Shown here: positions 48,451-59,048 of the stretch, piece after piece
Position numbering within the stretch: position 1 is the stretch's first letter
Layout: each line of letters begins with the position of its first letter
Assembly: GCA_958299035.1 (NCBI GenBank)
Contig: CATQJL010000001.1
Location: 26,763,521 to 26,827,520, forward strand
DNA: 64,000 bases
Origin: Cylicocyclus nassatus
Lineage: Eukaryota; Nematoda; Chromadorea; Rhabditida; Strongylidae
Direction: 5' to 3'
Notes under the pieces: model-generated
Told to the model about the DNA's origin: nothing
Databases searched by the model: none
What the model saw: only the letters and a program-made list of their open reading frames with translations
Made by a program: the position numbers and the translations under genes

Positions 48451-51400
48451 CTACATACAACTAACGAGATAGGCACGAATGTCCGCGCAGTCTTCTGGCG
48501 GATGACGGAGAACTGAGAGCCTGCGCCCAAGTCTCCTCGGACGCAGACATCCCATGGCCATCATCATGTTGTGAAGAACTGCGCAAGCTATGATGATTTG
48601 AGCTGCACGCTTGGGAGCCACACGGATCGTATCCTTCAGGACTTCCGTCCAGATACCGAAGGTGCACTCGACGATGACTCGCATCTTCGAGTGCCATCGG
48701 TTGTAGGAGATCTCCTGCCTGGATGTCGGATTTCTAATGGGTGTAATAACATCATTCCCATTGGCGAATCCGGAATCTCCAAGGAAGCTATAGCCATGCG
48801 GAACTGCATCTTCTTCGTAGGCATATTTGACCTGCGAAGCGGCGAAGACGCTGGCATCGTGGACAGACCCTGGAAAGTTCGCATTTATGTACGTAAACCG
48901 TCCGTGGGCGTCGACAGCAGCCAGCACATTCAGGGCTGTAAAGCCCTTGCGGGAGTAGTACTGCCAGCCAGAATGTGCCGGCTTCTGTATCCGTATGCAG
49001 CTGCCGTCGACGGCGCCGATGATGTTCGGGAAAGGCCCTGTTCGGGCGAAGGCGGCGGCGCTCGTACGACAAAACTCCTCATCCCCTAATCGGCAGCGGA
49101 TGAAGTGCCGCACGATTAGGGGGTTGTTCAGTGCTTTGACGACTGCTCTCACCGCATTGGAGACCGTCTTCTGGCTGACACCGATGGTGTCAGCCAGAAC
49201 TTCCTGGTGGGCGTTAGTCGCCAGGTACCGCAAAGCGATCACCACCTAAATAAGTCGGATTATGTGCTCGCATAATTACGAGTATTGGCCTTATGGCGTG
49301 ATGCAGTGAAGATTTCCTGAAAAAAGAAATTTTTTACTAGCATTAGATGGTAAATTAGTATAGAAATGATCAAGCATGCAAGTGTTCCTATTTCTTTTTT
49401 CAGAGGAAACTTAACAAAATATTTTCTGGGCACATTTTTTAGAGGAAAGTTGTCAAATAGGGAGGGATACTAAGTCGCTGCGGCGATCTGGAATGAAATA
49501 CATATCACTAGATGCGTCTTGATGATAGAATGGAAGCGAAATCTAGCATTCCTATCTGCTGAGCGGTCTCTTTTCAAATTCCGAAAATTGCACGCCACTT
49601 CTTCAGAATCGGTTGGTCAAAGAACATTGGTTTTCAGTGTACACACTTCTCAGTCAATTCATACACTTGACTTTTGACTTTTACATTTAAATTCTTTCCG
49701 AAAATCGTTCAGGAGATATGGAAGGTTGATTTGCGATCAGCTCATCAGGAGCGCATCTGATAATGTGCATGACAATGCAGTTCGGCGCTGCGTTTTTTTG
49801 GGATCCTCTTGTATTGACCAGTTTTAGGTGTTAGTAACGAAAGAGGAGTATTCTTAGAAGATCAGAATTAATAGCGACAGGGAGAAGCGGAAGCGATGAG
49901 CATGCAAGCAATTTGTTTGAATGCCTTTTAAGCTGAGAGTGCTTTGCCCCTATTCGCTATCTTTTTTACGCAATCATTTAACAAAATGCAGTGTGACTGA
50001 CTTACAAATAAGAACTGATTACAAGCACATTCTGATGATTAGTCGATTGTTGTTTCGATTTGGAAATTCTAAACTTAGAGGAAGGCAGGCGTTGCATGCA
50101 AGGTCTTCCAAAAAACTTGGAGGTCTGTCGTTACTGAATCTTGAGGAGATGGCAGAAACCGAAAGTATGAATTAATCCAATAAAGAGTGGCTGAGAGTGT
50201 TGTCTTCGAAAAGTCTTAGATCCAAAGTGTTAGGAGTGCACTAACGAATTTTGTGAGAAGCTTTGCTATAGATCATGTTGACAACTAAGTTTTGCAACTT
50301 TCCAACTCCTTGCTCTTTTAAAATGTGGATTCAGTCAATTTTCGGCATGAAATAGCAGGTGGGTCCGAAAGTTCTTGCCATTTTCAGACCTATTCTAAAA
50401 ACGTTCAAAATAAAGACAGACAAATTGTTCAAACAGTATCCGCAGAATGCAGAATTTCTTCCTCTTTCCAGTAGCTATGTTTTCGAAATGGCTGTATCAA
50501 CGAACGCTGAAATAATTGTTGAAAACTAGAACTCTTCATTTCTGCCATATCTAAATTTCGCTAATTTTTGGAACTTTCATTTTAGGCTTTTGATGGTGCT
50601 TTAATCACCATCTGATAGGGCTTTTTCAAAATAATGCAATTTTTTGCATGTCTCTGGCATGCGTTCTGGAATTATTGAAATATTTTTTTTGAACTGAACA
50701 AATTTTATATTTGGCTCATTCTAATTTCGCAAAACATCAGACATTGAACAGCTTAGGTACATTCGGTGCATCGTTTTCTCCTTTTTCTGAAGGCTACCTT
50801 CGCGAAATTTGCCACTTTTGCAGACATAGTTGCTGTACTTTCCAATTTTACGTGTGCGTGTAGTCGAAATTTCAGAATCTGTCCGATTTCACGCCGTAGA
50901 AGTTTTAGAACTTCAATATTCTGAGGAATTCGCAGTGTCTGGTGCAATCTTGTATCGCGCGACTTTTTCAAAATTTTATGCTCTAGATAATTCAGCAAAA
51001 TGCTAAAGAGGAAGCTGAGAAAGAGCCAAAAATTGCGTTAATTCGAAAAAGGTTTGCCCTATCAAATGGTTATTAGAGCACTTTCAAAAGCCCAAAATGA
51101 AAGTTCTAAAAATTAGCGAAACTTGGACATGGTAAAAATCAAGGATTCTAGTTTTCGGCAATTATCTCAGCGCCAGTCGAAGCAACTACAAAGTAAACAT
51201 AGCTGCTGAAAGATAAAGTTTGCATCGGATACTGTTTAAACAATTTTTCAAGTCAGAAAAAAGGCACGAACTTTCGGACCCACCTAATAGATCCCATAAC
51301 GCATTAGGTTGTCCCGAAAGTTCTATAGCTTCACTCTGAAAAATTTTAACTTGGGGATAATTTGACGTATTTGTTTCTTTGTAATTTTTTTAGAAAGATC

Positions 51401-53265
51401 AGGTTTTTTGTTAACACTATCATAGAGAGTTTTCAATAATTTCTGATTGCAGAGATAGAATTGGAAAAAGAAGGCCATATAAAATGGAAAAAAGCCCATA
51501 TAAGCCTTGATCATTTTGAGTTGGCCAAGAATCTGAAATGCTGCAGAAAGTCTGAATTCCTTTGTACATAACTTTATCGACGTACTCTTTACAGCTGAAA
51601 AAAGTTAATATTCTTTTGTAAAAAGTTATGATTTTCAAAAAAGTCCCAAATTTATTAGTTTTGGTGTTTTCTGCAGTAATCGAGGTTCAACATTCTTACA
51701 GAGATGACGAAAACAGCACAAACTCTTCTCATTCGGAAAAAGTAGATACTAAAACTTAAGTACTAAAAAAATTTTCCTCTGCAACGTCTCAGTCCACTGG
51801 CAAACTAACTTTTAATGGTTCTTCCATGTATATCTCTGCAGTCAGAGCCTATTAAAAGCTCTAAGATAATTTCGAAAGCAAAAAACTTTTTCTTTCTAAC
51901 AAAACTAAAGAAAGGCAAATCCGATGAGATATCGAAAAGTTACAAATTCTCAAAAATGAAACAACAGAATGTTTGGGAAGGCCCAATGTCAGGGCTCGGC
52001 ACGAGGTGGCTAGATGAAAATGGAAAAAACGAAGTCACCCTTGACTTTTGGGAATTTTTACGAAGTCCCCTTTGACCCTCAACCAAATTTCCTCTAAAAA
52101 CGTGAAAAATTCCCCAAAATCCCCCAAAAAACGAAACGTCGACTAAAGAAACAAAAGGTCGCCGTCGCCAATTTTCCGTGTCTCTTCGGGTCACAAAAAC
52201 GAAACCCCCTTTGCTTTTCGTCCCAAAAACGATATCCAGCTTGCTTGTAAGCCACCTCGTGCCGAGCCCTGCCCAATATTATGATTTGAGCTAGAAGTGT
52301 ATATAAACTCACTTTCGTTAAGAAACTAGAAATCAGGATTGCATTTCAAAAACTGGTAAAAGGAAAGGAAGAAAGGAAAAAAGAAAAAAGAAACATCTAG
52401 GAAGGGTTAGCTGTGACAAAGAATCAGGGAGATGGAACAGAAAGTGTTGTCTTAATGTGACAAGATTTTGACCATCCACTAAAAAATAAATGGAAATTCA
52501 AAACTGATACATTCGAATAAAACTTATTCATCGACGCTGCTTCGGAAATTCGTCAACATGAATGGTCAGAATGTGGACACGGAAAATTTGCAGTGTGAGT
52601 TAATGACTTGCAGGACGCTATCAAATCTATTTTCATTGTTTGAAAAAAAGGTTTTGTTTTTCTAACTTTGCATGAAAGTGAAAGGATTGTCAATTCCGTA
52701 AGCAGAATGTTTTTTTAGCCAAAGGTTGAAACAACTCTGCAATAATCTATAACTTTGACTCCACATAGATTGCTTGACATTTACTTGCTGAAATTACATG
52801 ACGATGTTGGGCAGGTTGTGACTGTAATTGCAGCTCGCAACATAATTTACATGATGCCAGAGAGTAAGTGCGTTAGATAAGAAAGAATGGAACAGTTGCA
52901 AAACTCAATCACCAGCTTAAGTGAATGGAGTGACAAGTGAATAAAACCCGTACTGATTTAGGTTCGGCAAGTGAGCCATCGGCAGGATGTACACAAACAC
53001 AAAAATTTTCATGAAGTTGGGATCGATAGTCAAAAGAACAAAGTTGGAAACACTAAGACTCCAATTTCAATTACAAAAGAAATATTACCTTGTTCTCCAC
53101 AGCCACGGACCAGTTCCGTGTCTGGCGGTCCCCAATAAGCGGTGCGAGCAGTCGACAGATCTTCCTCAGGTGCACTTCTTGCATCCGGAATTTTCGCGCA
53201 ACATCCGCTGTTTTTGATGGAACAAGCGAATTGGATGCAGACGACCGTAGCGGATGTTGGCGCAT
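48451..53265 (-). CDS. PIF/Harbinger DDE transposase, two exons
   Basis: The C-terminal exon 49245-48451 (264 codons) has the DDE nuclease: IIGAVDG (Asp80 of this exon), FLGDSGF (Asp157) and VIVECTFG (Glu193), plus a helical VSQKTVSNAVRAV segment before it. It starts in phase 0 after TTATTTAG. No ATG precedes it, so an upstream exon is required. A matching exon lies at 53265-53089 on the same strand: DVARKFRMQEVHLRKICRLL, then NWSVAVENK and a GTAATA donor, also phase 0. Joined, the boundary NWSVAVENK/VVIALRYLATN is typical of Harbinger transposases, giving at least 323 residues. The implied intron is 3.84 kb and contains two MITEs and a small gene. All catalytic residues are present. Terminal repeats of the element were not identified. 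Confidence 0.85.
49246..50354. other. Intron DNA of the Harbinger transposase; no gene seen
   Basis: No further transposase exon was recognised here. Confidence 0.5.
50355..51289. mobile_element. Mariner-like MITE, AGGTGGGTCCGAAAGTTC ends
   Basis: AGGTGGGTCCGAAAGTTC at about 50357 is complementary to the end at 51289 (right outer end TTAGG form). Inner complementary blocks (CTTTTGATGGTGCTTTAATC / GGTTATTAGAGCACTTTCAA) extend it. Same terminal superfamily as 31085-31803. Confidence 0.85.
51304..51700 (+). mobile_element. Truncated mariner-like MITE, single end
   Basis: TTAGGTTGTCCCGAAAGTTC at 51304 is a family end preceded by A/T-rich DNA. No complementary end was found downstream, so the right boundary given is arbitrary. 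Confidence 0.5.
51990..52271. mobile_element. hAT-like MITE with 8-bp target duplication
   Basis: Inverted ends CAGGGCTCGGCACGAGGTGG / CCACCTCGTGCCGAGCCCTG (about 22 bp) enclose 282 bp. CCCAATGT (51982-51989) and CCCAATAT (52272-52279) flank it, an 8-bp duplication with one mismatch, and CAGGG is a common hAT terminus. Confidence 0.85.
52558..53014 (+). CDS. Candidate three-exon gene, 60 codons, unrecognised
   Basis: Exons 52558-52592, 52769-52863 and 52962-53014 join in consistent phases (2, 1) through a GTGTGA donor, an ACATAG acceptor, a GTAAGT donor and a TTTAG acceptor, ending at TGA. The product starts MNGQNVDTENLQLLDIYLL, continues KLHDDVGQVVTVIAARNIIY and has a polar Ser-rich tail. 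The middle could form amphipathic helices. I recognise no family. It lies inside the proposed intron of the Harbinger transposase on the opposite strand, so it is either a nested host gene, a remnant exon set, or part of the element. The first donor is weak. Confidence 0.4.
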
Positions 53266-54933
53266 CTGGTCGCAGAACGACGTGGGAGGGCAAGCATCTG
53301 TAATAATTCAGATTACTTTTGTATTGCTATTGCTTATTGAAATAAAACCAACCGCTAATCAGAGGAAGAGTACACGAATGAAATCAAGAGAATTGGCGCG
53401 CTAAACGTGAAGGTCCACGTAATAGTAAATCCACGTGCTTCTCATCCCTTCGTTGATCTACGTGTTATGGCACGATAACTTTTGCATTCATGCATTGCAA
53501 AGGCTTGCCAGCAAATTGGTTGACGTAGCGTAGTGGCTGTGCTCGCTGTTAGCAATCACCACGTTAAAGGTACGATGCCCGTGGGCGTGCAAGTTTTGCG
53601 GAGACCATTGCGAGGCTCGCGCTAAGTTCGCGCTAAGTTCGTAATTTGCAATAAGTGTCGTGAACATAGCTCGTTCATGTTGTAAAGTTCTGGGGTAGAT
53701 TACTACAGGCCCAAATGTCATTCAATGTTCATATCTGTCTTTCAAAACTCCCCATTTTTCAATAATCAAGCATGTTTTCACACGTAAAATCATTGACCTC
53801 AATCTTGAAGCCTTCATAGACCGCAACCGTGATTGTAACTTTGACATCACACATGTGTGTATATGAATAAAGTGATGAGACGTAGTAGCTACTTGATTAC
53901 TTTACAGGGAACTACTGCGCTGCCCAGTAAAGACCTCCCATTGCAAAACCCGGGCTCCGTCTGCTCTACATAAACACTTAAACTGATGCCATCAAGATGT
54001 GATGAAAAAAGAGGTTGCAAAAAAGTTACGGCTCAGAAACTCCTATCATTTTACACAAAATGTTGAAAAATTGAAAAGTAACATGGCGCCATCAGATAAG
54101 GCAATCCTTTTAGAAAATTGTAAAGAAAGTTCCGAGTGGTATACAGCTTCAGAAAGAAGTCCCACTATGGTCTGTACGGATATGCTATTATCGCCGCTCA
54201 CACAGAGTTAGGGCATTGCAGCCGTCAGCTAGTGGGTCACATTCACACAAAGAAAGGAAACGCTAGATGAGCAGCGAAATGCCAAAGCTGACGTGTAGTA
54301 AACAGCGACCGAAAATACAACATGCATACAACTATTCCTGGCAAGAAAATCATTAGAAGGAAATCAAAAGACTAAACGTGTTCATAATTGAGCTGGATTA
54401 CTTCCTTGGAGCAACGAAAGAATGGCTAGAGATGGAGTAAAAAATGGTTACATACAAGAATAAACCATTTTGAAACAAGCAAACACTCCATAATTCAAAC
54501 CATGAATCATAAAAGACTTATGTGGAAAGGGTAGAGTGAAAAAAGAGTGAATGGAGGCGCTGAAAATCAGAAAATCTCATTTTGGCAGACGTAGAATGAA
54601 ATGCATTGCGTAAACACGTCAAAAGCGCACTTCTCACGCCTAAAAAATAGCAATTTTTGACGGGATCCTAAAGAAACACTTATGAGAAGAGATTTAGTCC
54701 TATAGCAAAAAAGTATATAGTTTGAAGAGCACGTTCTACTGAAAAATTGATTCGCAGTTTACGATGTCAACACTTGTAAATGTGTTACCTACCGGAAAGA
54801 GTGACGTTTCATTGAAAAATCTTACGGTAGGAATTTCGAGGAGGGTTTCAAGCCATTTAAAGCGGTATTCCGCCTCAGAAAGAAAGTCAAGCGAGCCAGA
54901 AACTCTTGAAGTGGGTTAATCGAAGTCGCTGGT
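53266..54933. other. No gene recognised
   Basis: A right end of the Harbinger element should lie in this region but no terminal repeat was identified. A 70-codon plus frame (53999-54211) has no domain signal. GCGCTAAGTTC is tandemly duplicated near 53629-53642. Confidence 0.4.
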
Positions 54934-55012
54934 TCTAAATATGATAATAACGGGGTTAAGGATGTTTACGTGATTTTGTGTGTGTATGTATGTGTTTGTT
55001 TGTTTGTTTGTT

Positions 55013-55068
<56 letters not shown>

Positions 55069-55722
55069 TGTGTGTGTGTGTGTGTCTGTGAGTGTGTCTG
55101 TTACGAAATTCGTAGTGCGTGTTCCAACCAACCTCCTGGGCTCAAATTTTGCACAGCGCATGCTATCCGCGTGAAAGTCCAACACAAAGGCACGAGCAGA
55201 TTCGTTGAGTGGATCTCTAGAAACTGCGCTTCAAACGGATATACTTTGCATTTGGGCCGCAAAATTGGGCCCGTAATTCCACTTTTTGCAGAGTTGGATA
55301 TTCAAGCCAAGTAAATGTGCAAGCCATAAACTAGGCCCAAAAAAATGATCAAATGTCCATTACTTTACAAAAACGGCGCCAAAAAGTATTGTTCGCGTAA
55401 ATGGTCAACTTGCTAAGTTTTGCCAAAGCATTTGACGAGATTTTTGCACAAAGATGTAGCTCACGTGATTGTTGTTCTTATTGCAACTGTCCAAGACCAT
55501 AGAAAAATTTGAAAATTTGTGTTTGTTCTCCGCCAAAAGGTCTCATCCACGCGAATTCACCGATTTCACATAAAAAAGCTTTCGGAATAAGTAATTGTTT
55601 ACACTTTGTTTGTGATAGCCGGCATTGCTCGGTGAGTTCCAATGCCATCATTATGCAAGAATGAGTAGGGCCTAGATATTAGAGCCAGTGCGAGCCTCTG
55701 CGAAGCAGAGGTGACGCACTGG
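54934..55722 (+). mobile_element. Non-autonomous Helitron, tandemly placed
   Basis: Begins TCTAAATATGATAATAACGG and ends with hairpin CCTCTGC-GAA-GCAGAGG (55695-55711) plus TGACGCACTGG (55712-55722), followed by T. Immediately before it is another CTGG, and immediately after it T plus TCTAAATATGA occurs again, as if Helitron ends and starts abut. It carries a (TTTG)n/(TG)n tract and no protein. Confidence 0.6.
54977..55105 (+). repeat. (TTTG)n and (TG)n microsatellite
   Basis: Pure dinucleotide run within the Helitron. The Cys/Val and Thr/His repeat peptides over it on both strands are artefacts. Confidence 0.95.
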
Positions 55723-55734
55723 TTCTAAATATGA

Positions 55735-55921
55735 AAACTGCACGTAAGTACACGGTTTCTTTCATGACTTATTTCAGATTTAGAATAACTGCTGTGCAAA
55801 TCTAAGTTTATCCTCGCTCTACAGAATGGTACCTCCTTTGCAAAAGATATAAAGGCAAAAAACTTATCAACGATCAAAGAGTGTGCAAAAGAGTGCGCAC
55901 ATTTTTTTGGAACACTCTGTA
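55735..55921 (-). mobile_element. Fragment of the CAGGGTGTCCC TIR family
   Basis: In reverse complement it starts ACAGAGTGTTCCAAAAAAAT and contains ACCATTCTGTAGAGCG, matching one arm of the elements at 55924-56594 and 29296-30603. The other arm is missing. Confidence 0.55.
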
Positions 55922-55923
55922 TA

Positions 55924-56594
55924 CAGGTCCCAAAAGTAAGTACACACTTTTTAACCGTCAATATCTCTCTTCCCAATGGGTCTTTTTTCGCCATTTAAGT
56001 ACCATTCTGTAGAAGACTTCAACTGGGACTTAGAATGAGCGAATCACTGACCTCTCTTCATCACTGTAGGATTACGGTAAGAACTTTCAGCAAGTAGAAC
56101 TATTATGAAATATGCCATCTGACAAATTTTTTTTCAAAAAAACTGAAAAATAGTGTATTAGGGTTTACGCGCACGCCAATTCCACTACACAACTTTTCAT
56201 GAGTGCTTTCAGCTTTTTTGACAGTGTAATCACATTTCTGACAAATATTGAGTATTTGGATATTACGGTTTTCCTGGGATAACCTTAGAAAGAAGCATCG
56301 TAGTAAAGTGAAAATTTCATATTTAAAATCAGCAACTTCCATTACCTTAGTATGAGAGATTTAAGCTTGTTTGGTTTTGTTCCGAGGCAGAATATGGCTT
56401 CCAATGGCCTGAAATGTTTGTCGAAGTTTTTACAGTTATCCTACAGTAATAAAGATCGGTCGGTGATTCGCTCAATACCGCAAATCTAAGTTGAAGCCTC
56501 CTCTACAGAATGTTACTTGAATGGCGGAAAAAGACACAATGGGAAAAGAGATATTAACGATTAAAAAGTGTGTACTTACTTTTGGGACACCCTG
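55924..56594. mobile_element. Tc1/mariner-like MITE, CAGGGTGTCCCAAAAGTAAG ends
   Basis: The right end (complement of CAGGGTGTCCCAAAAGTAAG) pairs with CAGGTCCCAAAAGTAAGTAC at 55924 over about 55 bp; the left copy has a 2-bp deletion. TA flanks both. Its right side abuts the Penelope-like fragment. Confidence 0.8.
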
Positions 56595-56750
56595 TATAAT
56601 CGACTTTGCACCAGTTGTTTCTTAACGTTGTCTTGTGGTAAATTCACTAGAACAACATCATCATTCAACTGTGCTTGCGTTAAACATCGTTTGATTGCGT
56701 TAGTCACTCTGTCGGACATGAACGGCAAGCATAAAGGAATACATGTTCTA

Positions 56751-57326
56751 TAGTTGTAACGAACAGAAATTTTCGCCGAAAGAACGAATATCGAATAATC
56801 AATTTTTGAAAATTTTTCGAACGAATGGATATCGAATAATTGATTTTCGACGAATGAATGTCGAATAATTGATTTTCAAAAATGAATGAACAAATATTAT
56901 TCGACTTTCGAGTTTCATTTTATTCGAATTCGAATATTCGAATATTAGCACATTCCAAAATCCGAGTGAAGGAATACTTGAATAAAAAAAACTTGATCGA
57001 ATATTCGACTAATTTCGAATAAATGTTCGAATATTATTCGAATATTTAATGCTATATTCGAATATTCGAATAATCGAATAACTATCTTTCAAAACTACTC
57101 GAATGAACGAACATTCGAATAACCGTTTTTTTAACTCCTTCAATGAATAAATATTCAAATAAGTCATTTTTCAAAATCGTCGAATGAAAGAATTATTCGA
57201 ATGTGAAAACCTCATTTATTCGACTATTCGAACAATCGAATAAATTGACTTTCTCGAATATTTGTCTATTCGAACATTCCAATATTTCGAATAAATTATT
57301 CGAATACGAATAATCGGTTCCAACTA
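56751..57326. mobile_element. TIR-bounded TTCGAATA satellite block
   Basis: Short inverted ends TAGTTGTAACGA / TCGGTTCCAACTA, flanked by TA, enclose about 550 bp built almost only of degenerate TTCGAATA/ATTCGAATAA units, so nearly every segment can pair with others. It interrupts the Penelope-like fragment, which resumes on both sides. Confidence 0.75.
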
Positions 57327-57746
57327 TAACGTGTTGCTTGCTGCTTGGTTGCTTGTGTTCATGTATGTTCGTTTGGAGGCTTTGGATTGCAGCGAGTATC
57401 CATTGTTGGAAGCTGTGACTTTTGTGACATTTCCAGAGACTCAAGTCTTTCACTTTCTCCGCTGCATACATTGCTGGCTGTCCCAAACATGTTGCGGATA
57501 ACCGCACGTTTTACAGCAGTTGGGTGAGCGGAAGTGGCGTGTGAGATGATGTTCTTGCTGCTCTCTTACCGATACCATTCAATGGGCATAACGTTGTTTG
57601 CCATCAGCACCTGTATGTTAAGGTAGAGTAACCAGTAATCGTGCGGTTTCTCTCTAATTGAGCTAATGCACTGTGATTGTTTATTGAGGATCTTGAAGCA
57701 CTCATCTATTTCGGACTGAGTCGAACTCACAATGTAATCGTATATA

Positions 57747-58618
57747 TTAGGGTGAACGGTAAAAAATGGGACAGCTTGATTTTCATTACATTTTACAATT
57801 TTTTGTTTCTGGCAACAGCAAGTAAGCAGCAACTTAAACGTCGCTCACATGGCCGACCTTCGCTTATTATTCTGACAACGCGTTAACGCTCCTCTCCCAC
57901 TACCCAACACGTGGCGCCGTGAAGAACTCGAACAGGGTTTTTTGGACAATCCTCAATCTTGCGCTGTTATACCGTAAAGTCGTAAAGCAAATGACATACC
58001 ATTCGAAAGAGCTCTTCATGCTCTTTCGAATGATGCGTTAAATGCATGAGATTTCCGTTCAATTTCAGAAAAAAAATCGAAAAAACCTGAAAAATAGCTA
58101 TTTTTGGCGCAACAAAAGACCAAAAAATCATGTTTTGCCCTATTTTTTTCCGAAGATAGATAAAATCTGAAGTAAACTGCATATGGGTGTATAGAGCGTA
58201 AAAAGCTCTATCAGATGATACCTAGAAATCATGCGTTTACCTGCAAAGAATTGAATAACGCGTATCTTTGTTCTCGAAGCTGTTAATGGGCATATCTCCT
58301 GACATTGAGAGTTAAAGCCACCAAGCCGTCGTGGGTTTGGTGACTGTCCCACCATTCACTCCAGCAATGGTACTTTGGGTGGTCTCACATGTTTCACTGC
58401 GCCGATACTGCTCAAACTTCATAATTTCTCGAAGTAACTAACTTTGCATTTTGGCAGTTATAAAAATTATCAATTATTTAAATGACCTTATATAGGTGCT
58501 ATCTGAAAGAGAATAATTTATTCTAATATCCGTCAAAATTGGAAAATTCAGTCACTTTTATTTCTTGAGAAATCTGCAATTATTCTCAAGGTGTCCCATT
58601 TTTTACCGTTCACCCTAA
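57747..58618. mobile_element. Mariner-like MITE in the RT active site
   Basis: Inverted ends TTAGGGTGAACGGTAAAAAA (right end complementary), flanked by TA at 57745-57746 and 58619-58620. It splits the Penelope-like RT exactly at the codons for the YIDD-equivalent motif. 872 bp, non-coding. Confidence 0.85.
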
Positions 58619-59048
58619 TATAACGACAGTACATTAGGTGACGTCGCGTCAATACAGGCTCGTCTATCTTGCTCATAAAGTAGATAGCAAGAGCCAGGTG
58701 CTGGTCTTTGTCCCATCGCCAACCCTCTTACTTGTGCGTAAAACTTGCCCGACCATCTAAAAGATGTTACATCCAAGGCATTCCTTGATAAGAGTGATGA
58801 TGCGCACTTTACTGAGTCCGTACGTTTCCACACTTACAATGTACATATCGAGGAGCTGAAAAAGTGCTTGCAAGGCCTCATTATTGGACACATTTGTATA
58901 TAATGACTCCGCATCAAACGACTCTATTACGCAATTCTGATCGAAACCGTATTGTGTGATTGTTCAAATAAGCGATTGATGTTCGGTAAACGGGGTATTT
59001 TAGTCAAGAGTTGACTGACAATCTTGTTCAGTGATTTGACTGACAATC

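Larger units (their letters stand above)
56597..59025 (-). pseudogene. Penelope-like element fragment A, with two nested insertions
   Basis: Reading down the minus strand, NKIVSQLLTKIP (about 59025-58985) is followed by the FDV-equivalent region and GLAMGQRPAPGS (about 58720). The active-site region at 58621/57744 is interrupted by a MITE. Then come SSTQSEIDECFKILN, SAHPTAVKRA and CSGE-type blocks (to about 57330), a second insertion (56751-57326), and NLPQDNVKKQLVQSRL just before 56597. The order matches the copy at 41855, with many stops and frameshifts. The GIY-YIG part is missing. It is head-to-head with fragment B. Confidence 0.8.

Noticed and set aside
48571..49089. 172-codon plus-strand frame
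   Set aside because: Antisense shadow of the Harbinger transposase exon, whose DDE motifs are unambiguous.
54916..55314. Cys/Val- and Thr/His-repeat proteins on both strands
   Set aside because: Translation of the TG microsatellite.
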